Part shown: piece after piece, positions 26,843 through 36,845 of the stretch
Layout: every line of letters starts with the position of its first letter
How positions within the stretch are numbered: position 1 is the stretch's first letter
NCBI RefSeq assembly: GCF_001013475.1
Contig: NZ_JZEF01000002.1
Coordinates: 907,555-971,554 of the forward strand
From: Xanthomonas arboricola pv. juglandis
Lineage (GTDB): Bacteria; Pseudomonadota; Gammaproteobacteria; Xanthomonadales; Xanthomonadaceae
Length of the DNA: 64,000 nt
Reading direction: 5' to 3'
The notes under the pieces: generated by a model
Database searches by the model: none
What the model was told of the DNA's origin: nothing
Seen by the model: only the letters and a program-made list of their open reading frames with translations
Made by a program: the position numbers and the translations under genes

Positions 26843-28267
26843 TCAGCCTGCCGCGCAGAAGCCGAATTCGGCCGTCGCACCGGCGGCCAGGGTGCGGTTG
26901 AAGTCCACGCCGCTGGCCTTGAGCGTGCTGCCGCTCTGCGACCAGGTGACGTTCCAGGCGTTGTTGACGGTGCCGGTGACCGGTAGCGAGATCGCCCAGG
27001 TGCCGCTGGCGGTGCCGGTGTTGGTGACCTGCACGCGATTGCAGTAGCCACCGTTCCACTGGCTGTCCACGCTGACCTTGGTGCTGAAGCTGCCGCTGGG
27101 TGTCGGCGTCGGTGTCGGTGTCGGAGTGGGAGTAGGCGTCGGCGTGGTGCTGCTCACCGTGCCCCACAGTGTCCGCAGCAGCACCATCTTGTCTTCGCGC
27201 ACGCTGGTCCAGTCGTCGCGCAGGATGCCGCCAGTGTCGCCGCTGTTGGGATTCCACGACCAGTAGAAGCCCTCGTTGATGCCCTTGCTGCGCAGGTACT
27301 TCACCAGCGCGTCCTGCCAGACCTTGTCGCGTGCGTCGCCTTCGCCGTACTTGCCGCCGAATTCGCCCAGCAGCAGCGCATACGTGCCGGCGAACTGGCC
27401 GAAGTGACGGTCCCAGATCGCCGGCATGTTGTTGGGGAAATTGCTGTCGTTGAAGTACGCCTGCGCGTACACGTCCGGCCCGTACACATGCGGCGCCAGC
27501 AGCAGCCGGTTGGCCGGAATGTTCAGCGGCGTGCAGGCCAGCGGCTGCAGATTGCCGCCCCAGAAGATGCCGCCGTTGGTCGAGCAGACCGGATTGTCGG
27601 TGATGCCTTCCACCGCGATGATCCACTTCGGCGCCACCTCCAGCACCGCGGCCGAGCCACGCTCGGCAGCCTTGTTCCAGTCGGTGGCCGCGTTGCCGGT
27701 GCCCCAGGTGGCGGCACCGTGCGGCTCGTTCTTCAGGTCCAGGCCGATCACGCTGGGCACGTTCTTGTAGCGGTTGGCGACAAAGCGCAGATCGTCCAGC
27801 CACTGCGCTTCGGAATACGAGCCGGTGTACCAGAGCTCGGAGATGGCGGCGCAATCGGGAGTGTGGTGATCCAGCAGCACATACATGCCGCGCGCGTTGA
27901 ATTCGTTGATCACCTTGTCCAGGATCTGCAGCGAGCTCAGGCCCTGCAGATCGGCATTGAGGCTGTAATCGATGCTGGTCGGCATCGTGCTGCTGCGCAG
28001 GGTGGCCGGGCAGAACGGCAGACGCACGGCGTTGAAGCCAAGGCCCTGCATCTGGTTGATCATGTCCTTCCAGTTGCGTGCCCATAGACCGTGCATGACA
28101 TGGTTGCCGGTCTCGAAGCCGAACACGTTGACGCCCTTGAGCTGGACCACCTTGCCGCTGTCGTCGACAATCTTGTTGTTGCTGATGGAGTAGCTGAAGG
28201 CCGGTGCGGCGGCGAGCGCCAGCGCGGTGGCCAGTGCGAGCGTACTGGCGGTCCTGAAGATGGACAT
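26843..28267 (-). CDS. engXCA: Secreted GH5 endoglucanase with CBM2
   Basis: A 474-residue secreted cellulase (endo-1,4-beta-glucanase). Signal peptide ~1-25 (ALATALALAAAPAFS), GH5 domain ~26-365, a (PT)n linker (TPTPTPTPTPTPTPS) and a C-terminal CBM2 of ~84 residues (QWNGGYCNRVQVTNTGT, AWNVTWSQSG, EFGFCAAG). The acid/base Glu is in DLKNEPHG and the nucleophile Glu in LLGEFGGKYG. GGGAGATCACC before ATG 28267 supports the start. Export by the Xps type II system is known for this enzyme in X. campestris. A Clp-like box at 28346-28361 suggests CRP-like control. The GH5-expansin pseudogene at 4141-5246 is a paralogue. Confidence 0.95.
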   Translation of the reverse strand: MSIFRTASTLALATALALAAAPAFSYSISNNKIVDDSGKVVQLKGVNVFGFETGNHVMHGLWARNWKDMINQMQGLGFNAVRLPFCPATLRSSTMPTSIDYSLNADLQGLSSLQILDKVINEFNARGMYVLLDHHTPDCAAISELWYTGSYSEAQWLDDLRFVANRYKNVPSVIGLDLKNEPHGAATWGTGNAATDWNKAAERGSAAVLEVAPKWIIAVEGITDNPVCSTNGGIFWGGNLQPLACTPLNIPANRLLLAPHVYGPDVYAQAYFNDSNFPNNMPAIWDRHFGQFAGTYALLLGEFGGKYGEGDARDKVWQDALVKYLRSKGINEGFYWSWNPNSGDTGGILRDDWTSVREDKMVLLRTLWGTVSSTTPTPTPTPTPTPTPTPSGSFSTKVSVDSQWNGGYCNRVQVTNTGTASGTWAISLPVTGTVNNAWNVTWSQSGSTLKASGVDFNRTLAAGATAEFGFCAAG

Positions 28268-28345
28268 GGTGATCTCCCTAGCGAACCCGGCTCGACACCC
28301 GAACCCGGTGAGGGGGGCATCTTGGTCCGCGGCTGCATCGTTTGG

Positions 28346-28361
28346 CGTGATCCGGACCACA
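28346..28361. promoter_or_regulatory. Candidate Clp/CRP-type site upstream of engXCA
   Basis: CGTGA-TCCGGA-CCACA matches TGTGA-N6-TCACA at eight of ten half-site positions. It lies about 80 bases before the engXCA ATG and between engXCA and the SulP gene. Clp is known to activate engXCA in X. campestris; assignment to this exact site is my inference. Confidence 0.45.
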
Positions 28362-28479
28362 GAAAGGCGCATTGCCGCACGGGTCACACGCAGGCTGCGG
28401 GCCGGGTCGCTTTCGCGCACACTATCGCCGCTGTCGCCTGTCCGCAGGCTGTCCTTTCTGTCCCCCGGAGTGTCTTCCA

Positions 28480-29967
28480 ATGTCCTTTATGCGTGCCGAA
28501 CTGGCGCAATGGCGCGCCTCGCCTGCGCGCGAACTGATGGCCGGTGCGGTCGCTACCTTTGCGCTGATTCCCGAAGTGATCGCCTTTGCGTTCGTGGCAG
28601 GCGTCGATCCGCAAGTGGGGTTGTTCGCGTCGTTCGTGATCGGGATTGTCATCGCGTTCTTCGGCGGCCGCCCGGCGATGATTTCCGCTGCGGCCGGGTC
28701 GGTGGCCCTGGTGGCCGCACCGCTGGTGGCCGCGCACGGCTTGCCCTATCTGCTGGCGGCCGGGCTGCTGGCCGGTGCGGTGCAGATCCTGTTCGGTCTG
28801 TTGCGGCTAAGCGTGCTGATGCGCTTTGTCAGCAGTTCGGTGCGTACCGGCTTCGTCAATGCGCTGGCGGTGCTGATCTTCGCCGCGCAGCTGCCGCATC
28901 TGCAGCACGCCAACCTGGCCACCTGGGGCATGTTGGCGTTGGGCCTGCTCATCATCTACGGCCTGCCGCGGCTGCCGTTGCCGGGCGTGTCGGCAATCCC
29001 TTCGCCGCTGCTGTGCATCCTGGTGCTGACGGTGCTGGGCTCGGCGTTGCACCTGCCGCTGGAGACGGTGGCCGACCTGGGCAAGCTGCCCAATGCGCTG
29101 CCGGTCCTGCAATGGCCGGCGGTGCCGCTGACGCTGGAGACCTTGCGCATCATCGCCCTGCCGGCGCTGGCCATCGCGATGGTGGGGCTGCTCGAATCGC
29201 TGATGACCGCACGCGTGGTCGACGAACTCACCGACACCCCGAGCAACAAGAACCGCGAGTGCACCGGGCTGGGTCTGGCCAATACCGCTGCCAGCCTGTT
29301 CGGCGGCATTGCCGGCTGCGGCATGATCGGGCAGACCGTGGGCAACGTGAAATACGGCGGGCGGGGCCGTCTCTCCACCCTGTTCGCCGGGGTGTTCCTG
29401 CTGATCCTGATGGTGCTGCTCAAGCCGTGGGTCTCGCAGGTGCCGGTGATCGCGTTGGTGGCGATCATGGTGATGGTCTCGGCCGAGACCTTCGACTGGC
29501 GTTCGCTGCGCACCGTGGTCACCCATCCGCGCACCTCCAGCGTGGTGATGCTGGCCACCGTGGCGGTGACCCTGGTCACCCGCAACCTGGCTGCCGGGGT
29601 GGCGGTGGGCGTGGTATTGAGCGGGGTGTTCTTCACCTTCAAGGTGGCCGGGCTGCTGCAGATCACGCACAGCGACGGCGACGATGGCGCGCGCGCCTAT
29701 CACGTGCGCGGGCAGGTGTTCTTCGCCTCGGCCGACGTGTTCATCGACGCCTTCGACGCGCGCCAAGTGCCCGGCCGCGCGGTGGTGATCGATATAAGCC
29801 GCGCGCATTTCTGGGACATCACCGCGGTGGCGGCGCTGGACAAGGTGGTGCAGCGGCTGCGCCATCATGGGCTGGACGTCCAGGTCAAAGGCCTGAATGC
29901 CGGCAGCCGGCGCCTGATGCAGGCGCACGCGCTGGGCGACGATGCGCTGGAGTCCGCACTGCCGTAA
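28480..29967 (+). CDS. SulP-family anion transporter with STAS domain
   Basis: A 495-residue inner-membrane protein. About ten or more membrane segments fill residues ~18-400: ELMAGAVATFALIPEVIAFA opens the fold, and SAAAGSVALVAAPLVA and FGGIAGCGMIGQTVGNVKYG are conserved SulP positions. A STAS domain follows (~415-495: VRGQVFFASADVFIDAF, AVVIDISRAHFWDITAVAAL). Family members carry sulfate, bicarbonate or dicarboxylates; the substrate here is unknown. CGGAG before ATG 28480 supports the start. Divergent from engXCA. Confidence 0.87.
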   Translation: MSFMRAELAQWRASPARELMAGAVATFALIPEVIAFAFVAGVDPQVGLFASFVIGIVIAFFGGRPAMISAAAGSVALVAAPLVAAHGLPYLLAAGLLAGAVQILFGLLRLSVLMRFVSSSVRTGFVNALAVLIFAAQLPHLQHANLATWGMLALGLLIIYGLPRLPLPGVSAIPSPLLCILVLTVLGSALHLPLETVADLGKLPNALPVLQWPAVPLTLETLRIIALPALAIAMVGLLESLMTARVVDELTDTPSNKNRECTGLGLANTAASLFGGIAGCGMIGQTVGNVKYGGRGRLSTLFAGVFLLILMVLLKPWVSQVPVIALVAIMVMVSAETFDWRSLRTVVTHPRTSSVVMLATVAVTLVTRNLAAGVAVGVVLSGVFFTFKVAGLLQITHSDGDDGARAYHVRGQVFFASADVFIDAFDARQVPGRAVVIDISRAHFWDITAVAALDKVVQRLRHHGLDVQVKGLNAGSRRLMQAHALGDDALESALP

Positions 29968-30195
29968 GCGCGCCGGTGCGCCGGCCGGTCGTGCGCCTGC
30001 ACATCCGTGTACGCCGGCTGGCCGTGCGCTGTGCCGGCCGGCGGGCGGACTCAAGTTCGCGCGTTCAGCGCCGATGAACCGGCATCGAGACTGCCGGTAA
30101 CCCGTCGTGATGCCAGTGCGTTCCAGCCCGAGAGGTGTGCCCGCGTGCCGTGACCGGCGCTGCGGGCCTGCGTCTGCCCGCGGGATGGTGCGGCA

Positions 30196-31176
30196 ATGAC
30201 CACGGCACCGTTGCTGGAACGCATGGTGGACCTGACCGCCATCCGCGACGCCGATCTGCTCGACCTGAGTCTGCTGCGCACCATGCGCGAGGTCTGCGCG
30301 TCCGAGGAACTGTCGTTGCTGCGCATCGCGCCGGATGGCCGCACCATGGCCGAAACGCGGCTGCGCGAGGATGGCCGGCTGTCGCTGACGGTGGCCGACA
30401 TCCACGACGCGCAGATGCGCGCGCAACTGGCCGACCTGCACGGGCTGGGCGATGTGGTGCAGTTGCAGCAGGACGGCCGCGCGCTGCTGGTGTACCCGAT
30501 GATGGAGGCACGCGGCATCCGCACCTGCCTGCGCGTGGGCGGCTCGCGCGCACCCGGCGCCGCCGAGCAGGTGATGCTGCAGGGCTTTGCGCGCTTCTTC
30601 CAGAATTACCGCAGCTTGCTCGACGATGCCCAGCGCGATGCGTTGACCGGCCTGCGCAACCGCAAGACCTTCGACGATGTGATCCTGCGCCTGTTCGCCG
30701 GTGGTGCGGATGCAGCGGCCAGCGAAGGCGTGTGGCTGGGGATCGTGGACATCGATCACTTCAAGCGCGTCAACGACAGCTTCGGTCACCTGTACGGCGA
30801 CGAGGTGCTGTTGCTGGTTGCGCAGTTGATGCAGCGCTGCTTCCGCCAGGACGATCTGCTGTTCCGCTTCGGCGGCGAGGAGTTCGTGATCGTGTTGCGC
30901 GGCGTGGACCGCGACATCGCGGTGAGTCTGTTCGAGCGTTTCCGTATGGCGGTGGCCGAGCAGGTGTTTCCGCAGGTCGGCAAGGTCACGCTCAGTACCG
31001 GCATCGTCGAGCTCACCGACGGCCAGTTGATCAGCCAGCTGCTCGACGAGGCCGACAAGGCGCTGTACTGGGCGAAGCAGCACGGCCGCAATCGCACCGA
31101 GGTGTACGCCGAACTGGTGGCCAGCGGAAAGATGCAGCAGGTCGCCCAGCAGGTCGGCAGCGTGGATCTGTTCTGA
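30196..31176 (+). CDS. Diguanylate cyclase with N-terminal sensor domain and I-site
   Basis: A 326-residue cytosolic protein. Residues ~1-150 form a GAF-like sensor region with no clear motif. The GGDEF domain (~155-310) has DALTGLRNRKTF, IVDIDHFKRVNDSFGHLYGD and an intact RFGGEEF near 225. RQDD lies five residues before GGEEF, a standard RxxD inhibitory site for product feedback. The C-terminus reads ALYWAKQHGRNRTEVY. It is expected to make c-di-GMP. ATG 30196 is the first start that keeps the N-terminal domain (MTTAPLLERMVDL). Confidence 0.9.
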   Translation: MTTAPLLERMVDLTAIRDADLLDLSLLRTMREVCASEELSLLRIAPDGRTMAETRLREDGRLSLTVADIHDAQMRAQLADLHGLGDVVQLQQDGRALLVYPMMEARGIRTCLRVGGSRAPGAAEQVMLQGFARFFQNYRSLLDDAQRDALTGLRNRKTFDDVILRLFAGGADAAASEGVWLGIVDIDHFKRVNDSFGHLYGDEVLLLVAQLMQRCFRQDDLLFRFGGEEFVIVLRGVDRDIAVSLFERFRMAVAEQVFPQVGKVTLSTGIVELTDGQLISQLLDEADKALYWAKQHGRNRTEVYAELVASGKMQQVAQQVGSVDLF

Positions 31177-31472
31177 GCGGCAGTGGCGCCGGTCGGCGGC
31201 GGCGCTGCGGTTTAGCTCGCAGCAGCATGTAGCAGCATGTAGCAGTTGGACGGCATCCAGCGCATGAGGCGCAAGGTGGATGCCGTGCCAGGTGGTAGCG
31301 CCATGTGCTGCGCCGCGCCGCATCGCTAGCTGGCCCTATCGATCAATGCTGCGTCGCTGCCGAGGCACGTCGTGCCAGCGCGACGGCATGCATCGCTCGC
31401 TGCCGTGCACACCCGATCAGACCCCGCAGTGGCTACACTCCAGGGCTGTTCGGACACTACCTGGGTGCTGCA

Positions 31473-33137
31473 GTGAAGCGAGTTGTTACCAAGCGCGTTG
31501 TAACGGGAATGCTGGCGATGGCGGTCTCGACCGCACTGATGGCGGCGACGCCGACCTTTGATGGCGCGCGCATCTCGCGCGACGTCAAGGAGCTGGCCTC
31601 CGATGCCTACGAAGGGCGTGGTCCGGCCACCGCCGGCGAGGAAAAGACCATCGCCTACCTGAGCAAACAGTTCGCCGACGCCGGCCTGCAGCCGGGCGGC
31701 GATCTGACCGACGGCAAGCGTGCCTGGACCCAGGCGGTGCCGCTGCGCCGTGCCGATATCGTCGGCACGCCGACCATCGCCCTGCAGCACGCCGGCAAGC
31801 CGCAGGCGCTGACCCAGGGCAAGCAGATCGCCATCCGCGCCGCGCTGGATGGCTCGTCCAAGGTCGACATCGCCAACGCACCGCTGGTGTTCGTCGGCTA
31901 CGGCGTCAAGGCGCCGGAGCGCGACTGGGACGACTTCAAGGGCGTGGACCTGAAGGGCAAGATCGCGGTGGTGCTGATCAACGACCCGGATTTCGAAACC
32001 GGCAAGGGCGCCTTCGACGGCGCCGGCATGACCTACTACGGCCGCTGGACCTACAAGTACGAAGAAGGCGCCCGCCAGGGCGCGCTCGGCGTGCTGGTGG
32101 TGCACGAAACCGCGCCCGCCTCCTATGGCTGGGACACCGTGGCCAGCTCCAACACCAACACCATGTTCGACGTGGTGCGCGACAACCCGCGTGCCGCGCA
32201 TCCCACCCTGGAAGGCTGGATCCAGCGCGACCTGGCCACCGACCTGTTCAAGCAGGCCGGGCTGGATTTCGACGCCTTGAAGAAGCAGGCGCAGACGCGC
32301 GGCTTCAAGCCGGTGGAACTCAAGGGCCAGGGGCTGAGCGCCAGCTACCAGGTCAAATCCGACGTGATCACCTCGCACAACGTGGTCGCACGCCTGCAAG
32401 GCAGCACGCATCCGGATGAAACGCTGATCTACAGCGCGCACTGGGACCACATCGGCGTCGGCAAGCCGGACGCACGCGGCGACACCATCTTCAACGGCGC
32501 GCTGGACAACGCCAGCGGCACCGCCGCGCTGCTGGAGCTGGCGCGCGGCTTTGCCGCCGGCCCCAAGCCGCAGCGCTCGGTGGTGTTCCTGGCGGTCACC
32601 GCCGAGGAAAAGGGCTTGCTGGGCTCGGAGTTCTACGCCTCCAAGCCGCTGTATCCGCTGGACACCACGGTGGCGGTGATCAACATGGACGGCATGAGCC
32701 CGTTCGTGCCATCGCGCGATTTCGGCATCTACGGCACCGCAAAACTCGAATTGCTCGATCAGCTCAAGACCGTCGCCGGCCAGTGGAAGCTGCGCTACAC
32801 GCCCGATCCCAAGCCGCAGGCGGGGTACTTCTTCCGCTCGGATCATTTCTCCTTCGCCAAGCGTGGCGTGCCGGCGCTGTCGTATGCGGCCGGGCAGGAC
32901 TGGGAAGTGGGCGGGGTGGCCGCGGGCAAGGCCGCCTCCGACGACTACACCGCCAAGCGCTATCACCAGCAGGGCGATGAGTGGAAGCCGGACTGGACCT
33001 TCGCCGGTGCGGCGCGCGATCTGGGCGTGCTGTACGCGCTGGGCCAGCAGCTGGCCGATTCGCGCCAGTGGCCGAACTGGAACTCCGATTCGGAGTTCCG
33101 CGCCACCCGCGACGCCAGCGAGGCTGCGCGCAAGTAA
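31473..33137 (+). CDS. Exported M28-family zinc peptidase
   Basis: About 554 residues with a signal peptide (KRVVTGMLAMAVSTALMAA). A PA-like insert lies at ~140-270 (NAPLVFVGYGVKAPERDWDD, KIAVVLINDPDFE). The di-zinc site is complete: HWDHIG, ALDNASG, TAEEKGLLG with catalytic Glu, VINMDGM and SDHFSF. The family contains aminopeptidases and carboxypeptidases; periplasmic or secreted peptide trimming is inferred. GTG 31473 is chosen for the leader; ATG 31509 is a weaker alternative. The frame continues upstream but is not leader-like. Confidence 0.88.
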   Translation: MKRVVTKRVVTGMLAMAVSTALMAATPTFDGARISRDVKELASDAYEGRGPATAGEEKTIAYLSKQFADAGLQPGGDLTDGKRAWTQAVPLRRADIVGTPTIALQHAGKPQALTQGKQIAIRAALDGSSKVDIANAPLVFVGYGVKAPERDWDDFKGVDLKGKIAVVLINDPDFETGKGAFDGAGMTYYGRWTYKYEEGARQGALGVLVVHETAPASYGWDTVASSNTNTMFDVVRDNPRAAHPTLEGWIQRDLATDLFKQAGLDFDALKKQAQTRGFKPVELKGQGLSASYQVKSDVITSHNVVARLQGSTHPDETLIYSAHWDHIGVGKPDARGDTIFNGALDNASGTAALLELARGFAAGPKPQRSVVFLAVTAEEKGLLGSEFYASKPLYPLDTTVAVINMDGMSPFVPSRDFGIYGTAKLELLDQLKTVAGQWKLRYTPDPKPQAGYFFRSDHFSFAKRGVPALSYAAGQDWEVGGVAAGKAASDDYTAKRYHQQGDEWKPDWTFAGAARDLGVLYALGQQLADSRQWPNWNSDSEFRATRDASEAARK

Positions 33138-34061
33138 CACCGGCCGCTATGGCGGCAGCGCTTCCGTCAGGCGGCGCTGCTGCTGTTCGATGCGGCATGT
33201 GCGATGTGCGCATGTGCCGCCTCCGGACAGGGAGGGCGCCAGAGCGGCTGATCTGGCGCCTGGCTGCAGGCCCTTGCCCGCCCACCATCGCAGGACACGC
33301 CGCAAGTACGTCCGTGTAGGCTCTTACACGGCATCCATGCCGCGTAAGGTCCCGCGACGGTAGGCGGGCAAGGACAATCGGAGATGGCCGGTGGGCATGG
33401 TGCAAGCAATGCGTAATGCATTTAACGACGCGGCTCAACGTCCGATGTCCATCGCTCGACCAACAGCTTTTCACTTGGCCGCCGACCAACGCCCTGGTGC
33501 GGTGTCCTTGCCGGCGATTGCAGGCGCAACGCAGCCTTCGTGCACTGCGCCGACGTGGGCCAGGCCCGACATCGCTTATTCCGATACACCATGACGCGCG
33601 GCAGAATGCCTCAGATTCGCTCAGTTCCACCGCCGTGATCGCGCGCGCCAACAGGCTGGCGCTGCAACCGATTGCAGGTCTTGGCACATCACTTGCAGTT
33701 GTCTGACATGACAGTGCGGTTTGCCGCCCGTGACAGCACGCGCGCCAGACTGCAATCTGTTGGGGTAGCGTTCGGTCGCTGCGGCGTAGTCTGCCGCGCG
33801 GTCCTCGTCGGGTGGGGCGAAGACTGCAGCGCGGCCTTCGTTTCCTTTAACGGTCGATTCTTTAAGATGAGCCGCGACGTCATCGTCGCAGCCAGGAGAG
33901 CTTGTGCATCGGAGTGGTCTTAGAGCTGCTGATTCTGCGACGTGGTCCCGCACTGCCGGGCTCGCCCGGACTGCGGTGCATGCGGCGACGTCGCCACGCG
34001 TAGCGGGGAGGGATCTCCCGCTTCAGCCCACACTGCCGCGATCGTGCGGCGGGCAGCCTTG
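33138..34061. other. Long region upstream of opgH with a repeat
   Basis: About 920 bases. A full ~170-nt repeat lies near 33238-33400, followed by a subfamily-A flank near 33465-33535. A possible small frame at 33672-33923 has no recognisable motif or ribosome site. The last ~150 bases (TTTAACGGTCGATTCTTTAA near 33845) may hold the opgH promoter and leader. Confidence 0.45.
33238..33400. repeat. ~170-nt palindromic intergenic repeat, copy 3
   Basis: Core 33271-33375 is nearly identical to copy 2: CCCTTGCCCGCCCACCATCG, ACGCCGCAAGTACGTCCGTG, GCGGCATCCATGCCGC with minor changes, GGTAGGCGGGCAAGGAC. It ends with GGCCGGTGGGCAT. Confidence 0.75.
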
Positions 34062-35999
34062 ATGGACGGCACTGTGACTCTTTCCCCCGCACCAACCGAT
34101 CTTCCCCCCGTTTCCGCCCTCGACGCCGGTCAGCCCACGCTGCCACCGGAAGCGCCGCTGGCCATGCCCGAGCAATCCCTGCGCGAAGGCCGTCTGCAGG
34201 TGCCGCACCAGCGCACCGCGCCGGTCGGCATCGGCTTGCGGCGTTTCTATCTGATCGGCGGCACCGTCGCCACCACCGCCGTGGCGGTGTGGGTGATGCT
34301 CAGCGTGCTTTGGCCCGATGGCCTCAGCGTGCTGGAAGGCTGCCTGCTCGGCCTGTTCGTGCTGCTGTTTGCCTGGATCGCGATGTCCTTCGCCAGCGCG
34401 GTGGCCGGTTTCGTCACCGTGGTGGCGCGCGCCGGACGCAAGCTCGGCATCGACCCGGAGGCGCCGCTGCCGACCCTGCACACGCGCACCGCGTTGCTGA
34501 TGCCCACCTATAACGAAGACCCGCGCCGGCTGCTGGCCGGCCTGCAGGCGATCTACGAATCGGTGGCCGAAACCGGCCAGCTGGAGCATTTCGACTTCTT
34601 CGTGCTCAGCGATACCACCCGCGAACACATCGGTCGTGCCGAAGAACTGGTGTACAGCGAGCTGTGCGACCGCGTCGACGGACACGGGCGCATCTTCTAC
34701 CGCCGCCGCGCCGACAATGCCGCGCGCAAGGCTGGCAATGTCGCCGACTGGGTGCGCCGTTTCGGCGGCAACTACCCGCAGATGCTGATCCTGGACGCCG
34801 ACAGCGTGATGACCGGCGACACCATCGTGCGGCTGGTCGCCGGCATGGAAAACAACCCGGACGTGGGCCTGATCCAGACCCTGCCGGCGGTGGTCAACGG
34901 GCAGACCCTGTTCGCCCGCATGCAGCAGTTCGGCGGGCGCGTGTACGGGCCGATCATCGCCTTCGGCGTGGCCTGGTGGCATGGCGCCGAGAGCAACTAC
35001 TGGGGCCACAACGCCATCATCCGCACCCAGGCCTTCGCCGATCACGCCGGCCTGCCGTCGCTGCGCGGGCGCAAGCCGTTCGGCGGGCATGTGCTCAGCC
35101 ACGACTTCGTCGAGGCGGCGCTGATGCGGCGTGGCGGCTGGGCCATGCACATGGTGCCCTACCTGCAGGGCAGTTATGAGGAAGGCCCGCCCACGCTGAC
35201 CGACCTGCTGATCCGCGACCGCCGCTGGTGCCAGGGCAACCTGCAGCACGCCAAGGTGGTCGGCGCCAAGGGCCTGCACTGGATCAGCCGCATGCACATG
35301 CTGATCGGCATCGGGCATTACTTCACCGCGCCGATGTGGGGCCTGCTGATGCTGATCGGCATCGGCATTCCGCTGGCCGGCGGCGGGATCGATCTGGCCG
35401 GCGACCTGCCGTTCTCGCCCGCCCGTTACTGGCATGGCAGCAGCCAGGGCAACGCGATCTGGATCTTCGTCTGCACCATGTTCGTGCTGCTGGCGCCGAA
35501 GCTGCTCGGCTACATCGCGCTGCTGCTCAACCCGCGCGAGTTGCGCGCCTGCGGTGGCGCCATCCGCGCGCTGCTGAGCATCCTGCTGGAAACCGTGCTG
35601 GCGGCGCTGATGGCGCCGGTGGTGATGTACCTGCAGTCGCGCGGCGTGTTCGAGGTACTGGCCGGCAAGGATTCGGGTTGGGATGCGCAGGTGCGCGACG
35701 ACGGCAAGCTGTCGTGGCCGGCGCTGTTGCGCAGCTACGGCGGGCTGACCGTGTTCGGCCTGTTCATGGGCGCGGTGGCCTATACGGTGTCGCCATCGCT
35801 GGCGGCCTGGATGGCGCCGGTGATCGTGGGCATGGCGGTGTCGATCCCGGTCGTGGCTGTGACCTCGTTGCGCCGCACCGGCCTGGCCCTGCGCCGCGCC
35901 GGCATCTTCTGCATTCCCGAAGAGCTCGATCCGCCCAAGGTGCTGGTGCGTGCGGCCGAGCTGCGCCGCGCCGCCGCGCTGGAGCCGTCGCTGATCTGA
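34062..35999 (+). CDS. opgH: Osmoregulated periplasmic glucan glucosyltransferase OpgH (HrpM)
   Basis: A 645-residue inner-membrane GT2 glucosyltransferase that makes and exports the backbone of periplasmic glucans. Two N-terminal membrane segments (~60-125) precede the catalytic domain: [29 protein letters not shown] (DxD-type), [13 protein letters not shown] and RDRRWCQGN (QxxRW variant). Several membrane segments follow to the C-terminus. Length matches the Xanthomonas hrpM product as I recall it; mutants in that gene lose virulence. ATG 34062 begins MDGTVTLSP. The usual partner opgG is absent from this window. Confidence 0.93.
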   Translation: MDGTVTLSPAPTDLPPVSALDAGQPTLPPEAPLAMPEQSLREGRLQVPHQRTAPVGIGLRRFYLIGGTVATTAVAVWVMLSVLWPDGLSVLEGCLLGLFVLLFAWIAMSFASAVAGFVTVVARAGRKLGIDPEAPLPTLHTRTALLMPTYNEDPRRLLAGLQAIYESVAETGQLEHFDFFVLSDTTREHIGRAEELVYSELCDRVDGHGRIFYRRRADNAARKAGNVADWVRRFGGNYPQMLILDADSVMTGDTIVRLVAGMENNPDVGLIQTLPAVVNGQTLFARMQQFGGRVYGPIIAFGVAWWHGAESNYWGHNAIIRTQAFADHAGLPSLRGRKPFGGHVLSHDFVEAALMRRGGWAMHMVPYLQGSYEEGPPTLTDLLIRDRRWCQGNLQHAKVVGAKGLHWISRMHMLIGIGHYFTAPMWGLLMLIGIGIPLAGGGIDLAGDLPFSPARYWHGSSQGNAIWIFVCTMFVLLAPKLLGYIALLLNPRELRACGGAIRALLSILLETVLAALMAPVVMYLQSRGVFEVLAGKDSGWDAQVRDDGKLSWPALLRSYGGLTVFGLFMGAVAYTVSPSLAAWMAPVIVGMAVSIPVVAVTSLRRTGLALRRAGIFCIPEELDPPKVLVRAAELRRAAALEPSLI

Positions 36000-36175
36000 G
36001 CGCGCAGTCGGCGCATGGCGGGATCGGTGCGCGTTGCGACCTCCGCGTCTGTCACGCCAAGCAAAGCGCCCATGACGGGCCCCGAGACCGGTCGACGCAT
36101 CTGGCTCGGCCGGCCCGTGATCGGTCTGGCCGATGGCGCAAGGCATAATGTCCGGCCCGCAAGCGGAGCTGCACA

Positions 36176-36841
36176 ATGCTGGAAGTGATCGAACGCGAGA
36201 CCGGACCGAACCCGCAATGGACCGTGCTGTGGCTGCACGGCCTGGGTGCCGATGGCAGCGATTTCGCCCCGATGGTGCCGGAACTGGTGCGCCCGGACTG
36301 GCCGGCGCTGCGCTTCGTGTTTCCGCATGCGCCGATCCGCCCGATCACCATCAACAACGGCGTGCGCATGCGCGGCTGGTACGACATCGTCGGCATGGAT
36401 TTCGCCGCGCGCGCCGACAAGGCCGGCATCGCCGAATCGGTGGCCCAGGTCGAGGCATTGATCGCCCATGAGCAATCCCGCGGCATCGCCCCCGAGCGCA
36501 TGCTGCTGGCCGGGTTCTCGCAAGGCGGCGCGGTGACCCTGGCGGTCGGACTGCAGCGCAGCGTACCGCTGGCCGGGTTGATCGCCCTGTCCACCTATCT
36601 GCCCGAGCCGGCAGCGGCCGCCAGCCAGCTGCAGCCGGCCGCTGCCCGCCAACCCGTGTTCATGGCCCACGGCACCGCCGATCCGGTGATGCCGTTCGGT
36701 GCCGGCCAGGCCAGCATGCAGACCCTGCGCACGCTCGGTTTCGAACTGGACTGGCACACCTACCCGATGGGCCACCAGGTCTGCCTGGAAGAGATCGAGG
36801 CCTTGCGCACCTGGATGCAGGCGCGCTTCACCGCCGCCTGA
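36176..36841 (+). CDS. Carboxylesterase/lysophospholipase, alpha/beta hydrolase
   Basis: A 221-residue cytosolic alpha/beta hydrolase of the phospholipase/carboxylesterase family. The oxyanion-loop motif LWLHGLGADGSDF lies near the N-terminus. The nucleophile Ser is in AGFSQGGA, the Asp in GTADPVMPF and the His in YPMGHQVC. It would cleave short-chain or acyl-thioester substrates, as in Pseudomonas carboxylesterase II. The algZ start is four bases beyond the stop, so co-transcription is likely. Confidence 0.9.
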   Translation: MLEVIERETGPNPQWTVLWLHGLGADGSDFAPMVPELVRPDWPALRFVFPHAPIRPITINNGVRMRGWYDIVGMDFAARADKAGIAESVAQVEALIAHEQSRGIAPERMLLAGFSQGGAVTLAVGLQRSVPLAGLIALSTYLPEPAAAASQLQPAAARQPVFMAHGTADPVMPFGAGQASMQTLRTLGFELDWHTYPMGHQVCLEEIEALRTWMQARFTAA

Positions 36842-36845
36842 GGCC

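Noticed and set aside
27097..27150. GGTGTC/GGCGTC tandem repeat within engXCA
   Set aside because: It encodes the Pro-Thr linker of the cellulase, not an independent repeat element.
31216..31245. Short AGCAGCATGT tandem repeat
   Set aside because: Only two to three units, no array or palindrome; too small to interpret.
33672..33923. An 83-codon frame upstream of opgH
   Set aside because: No Shine-Dalgarno sequence, leader or known motif; it may simply be the opgH leader region.
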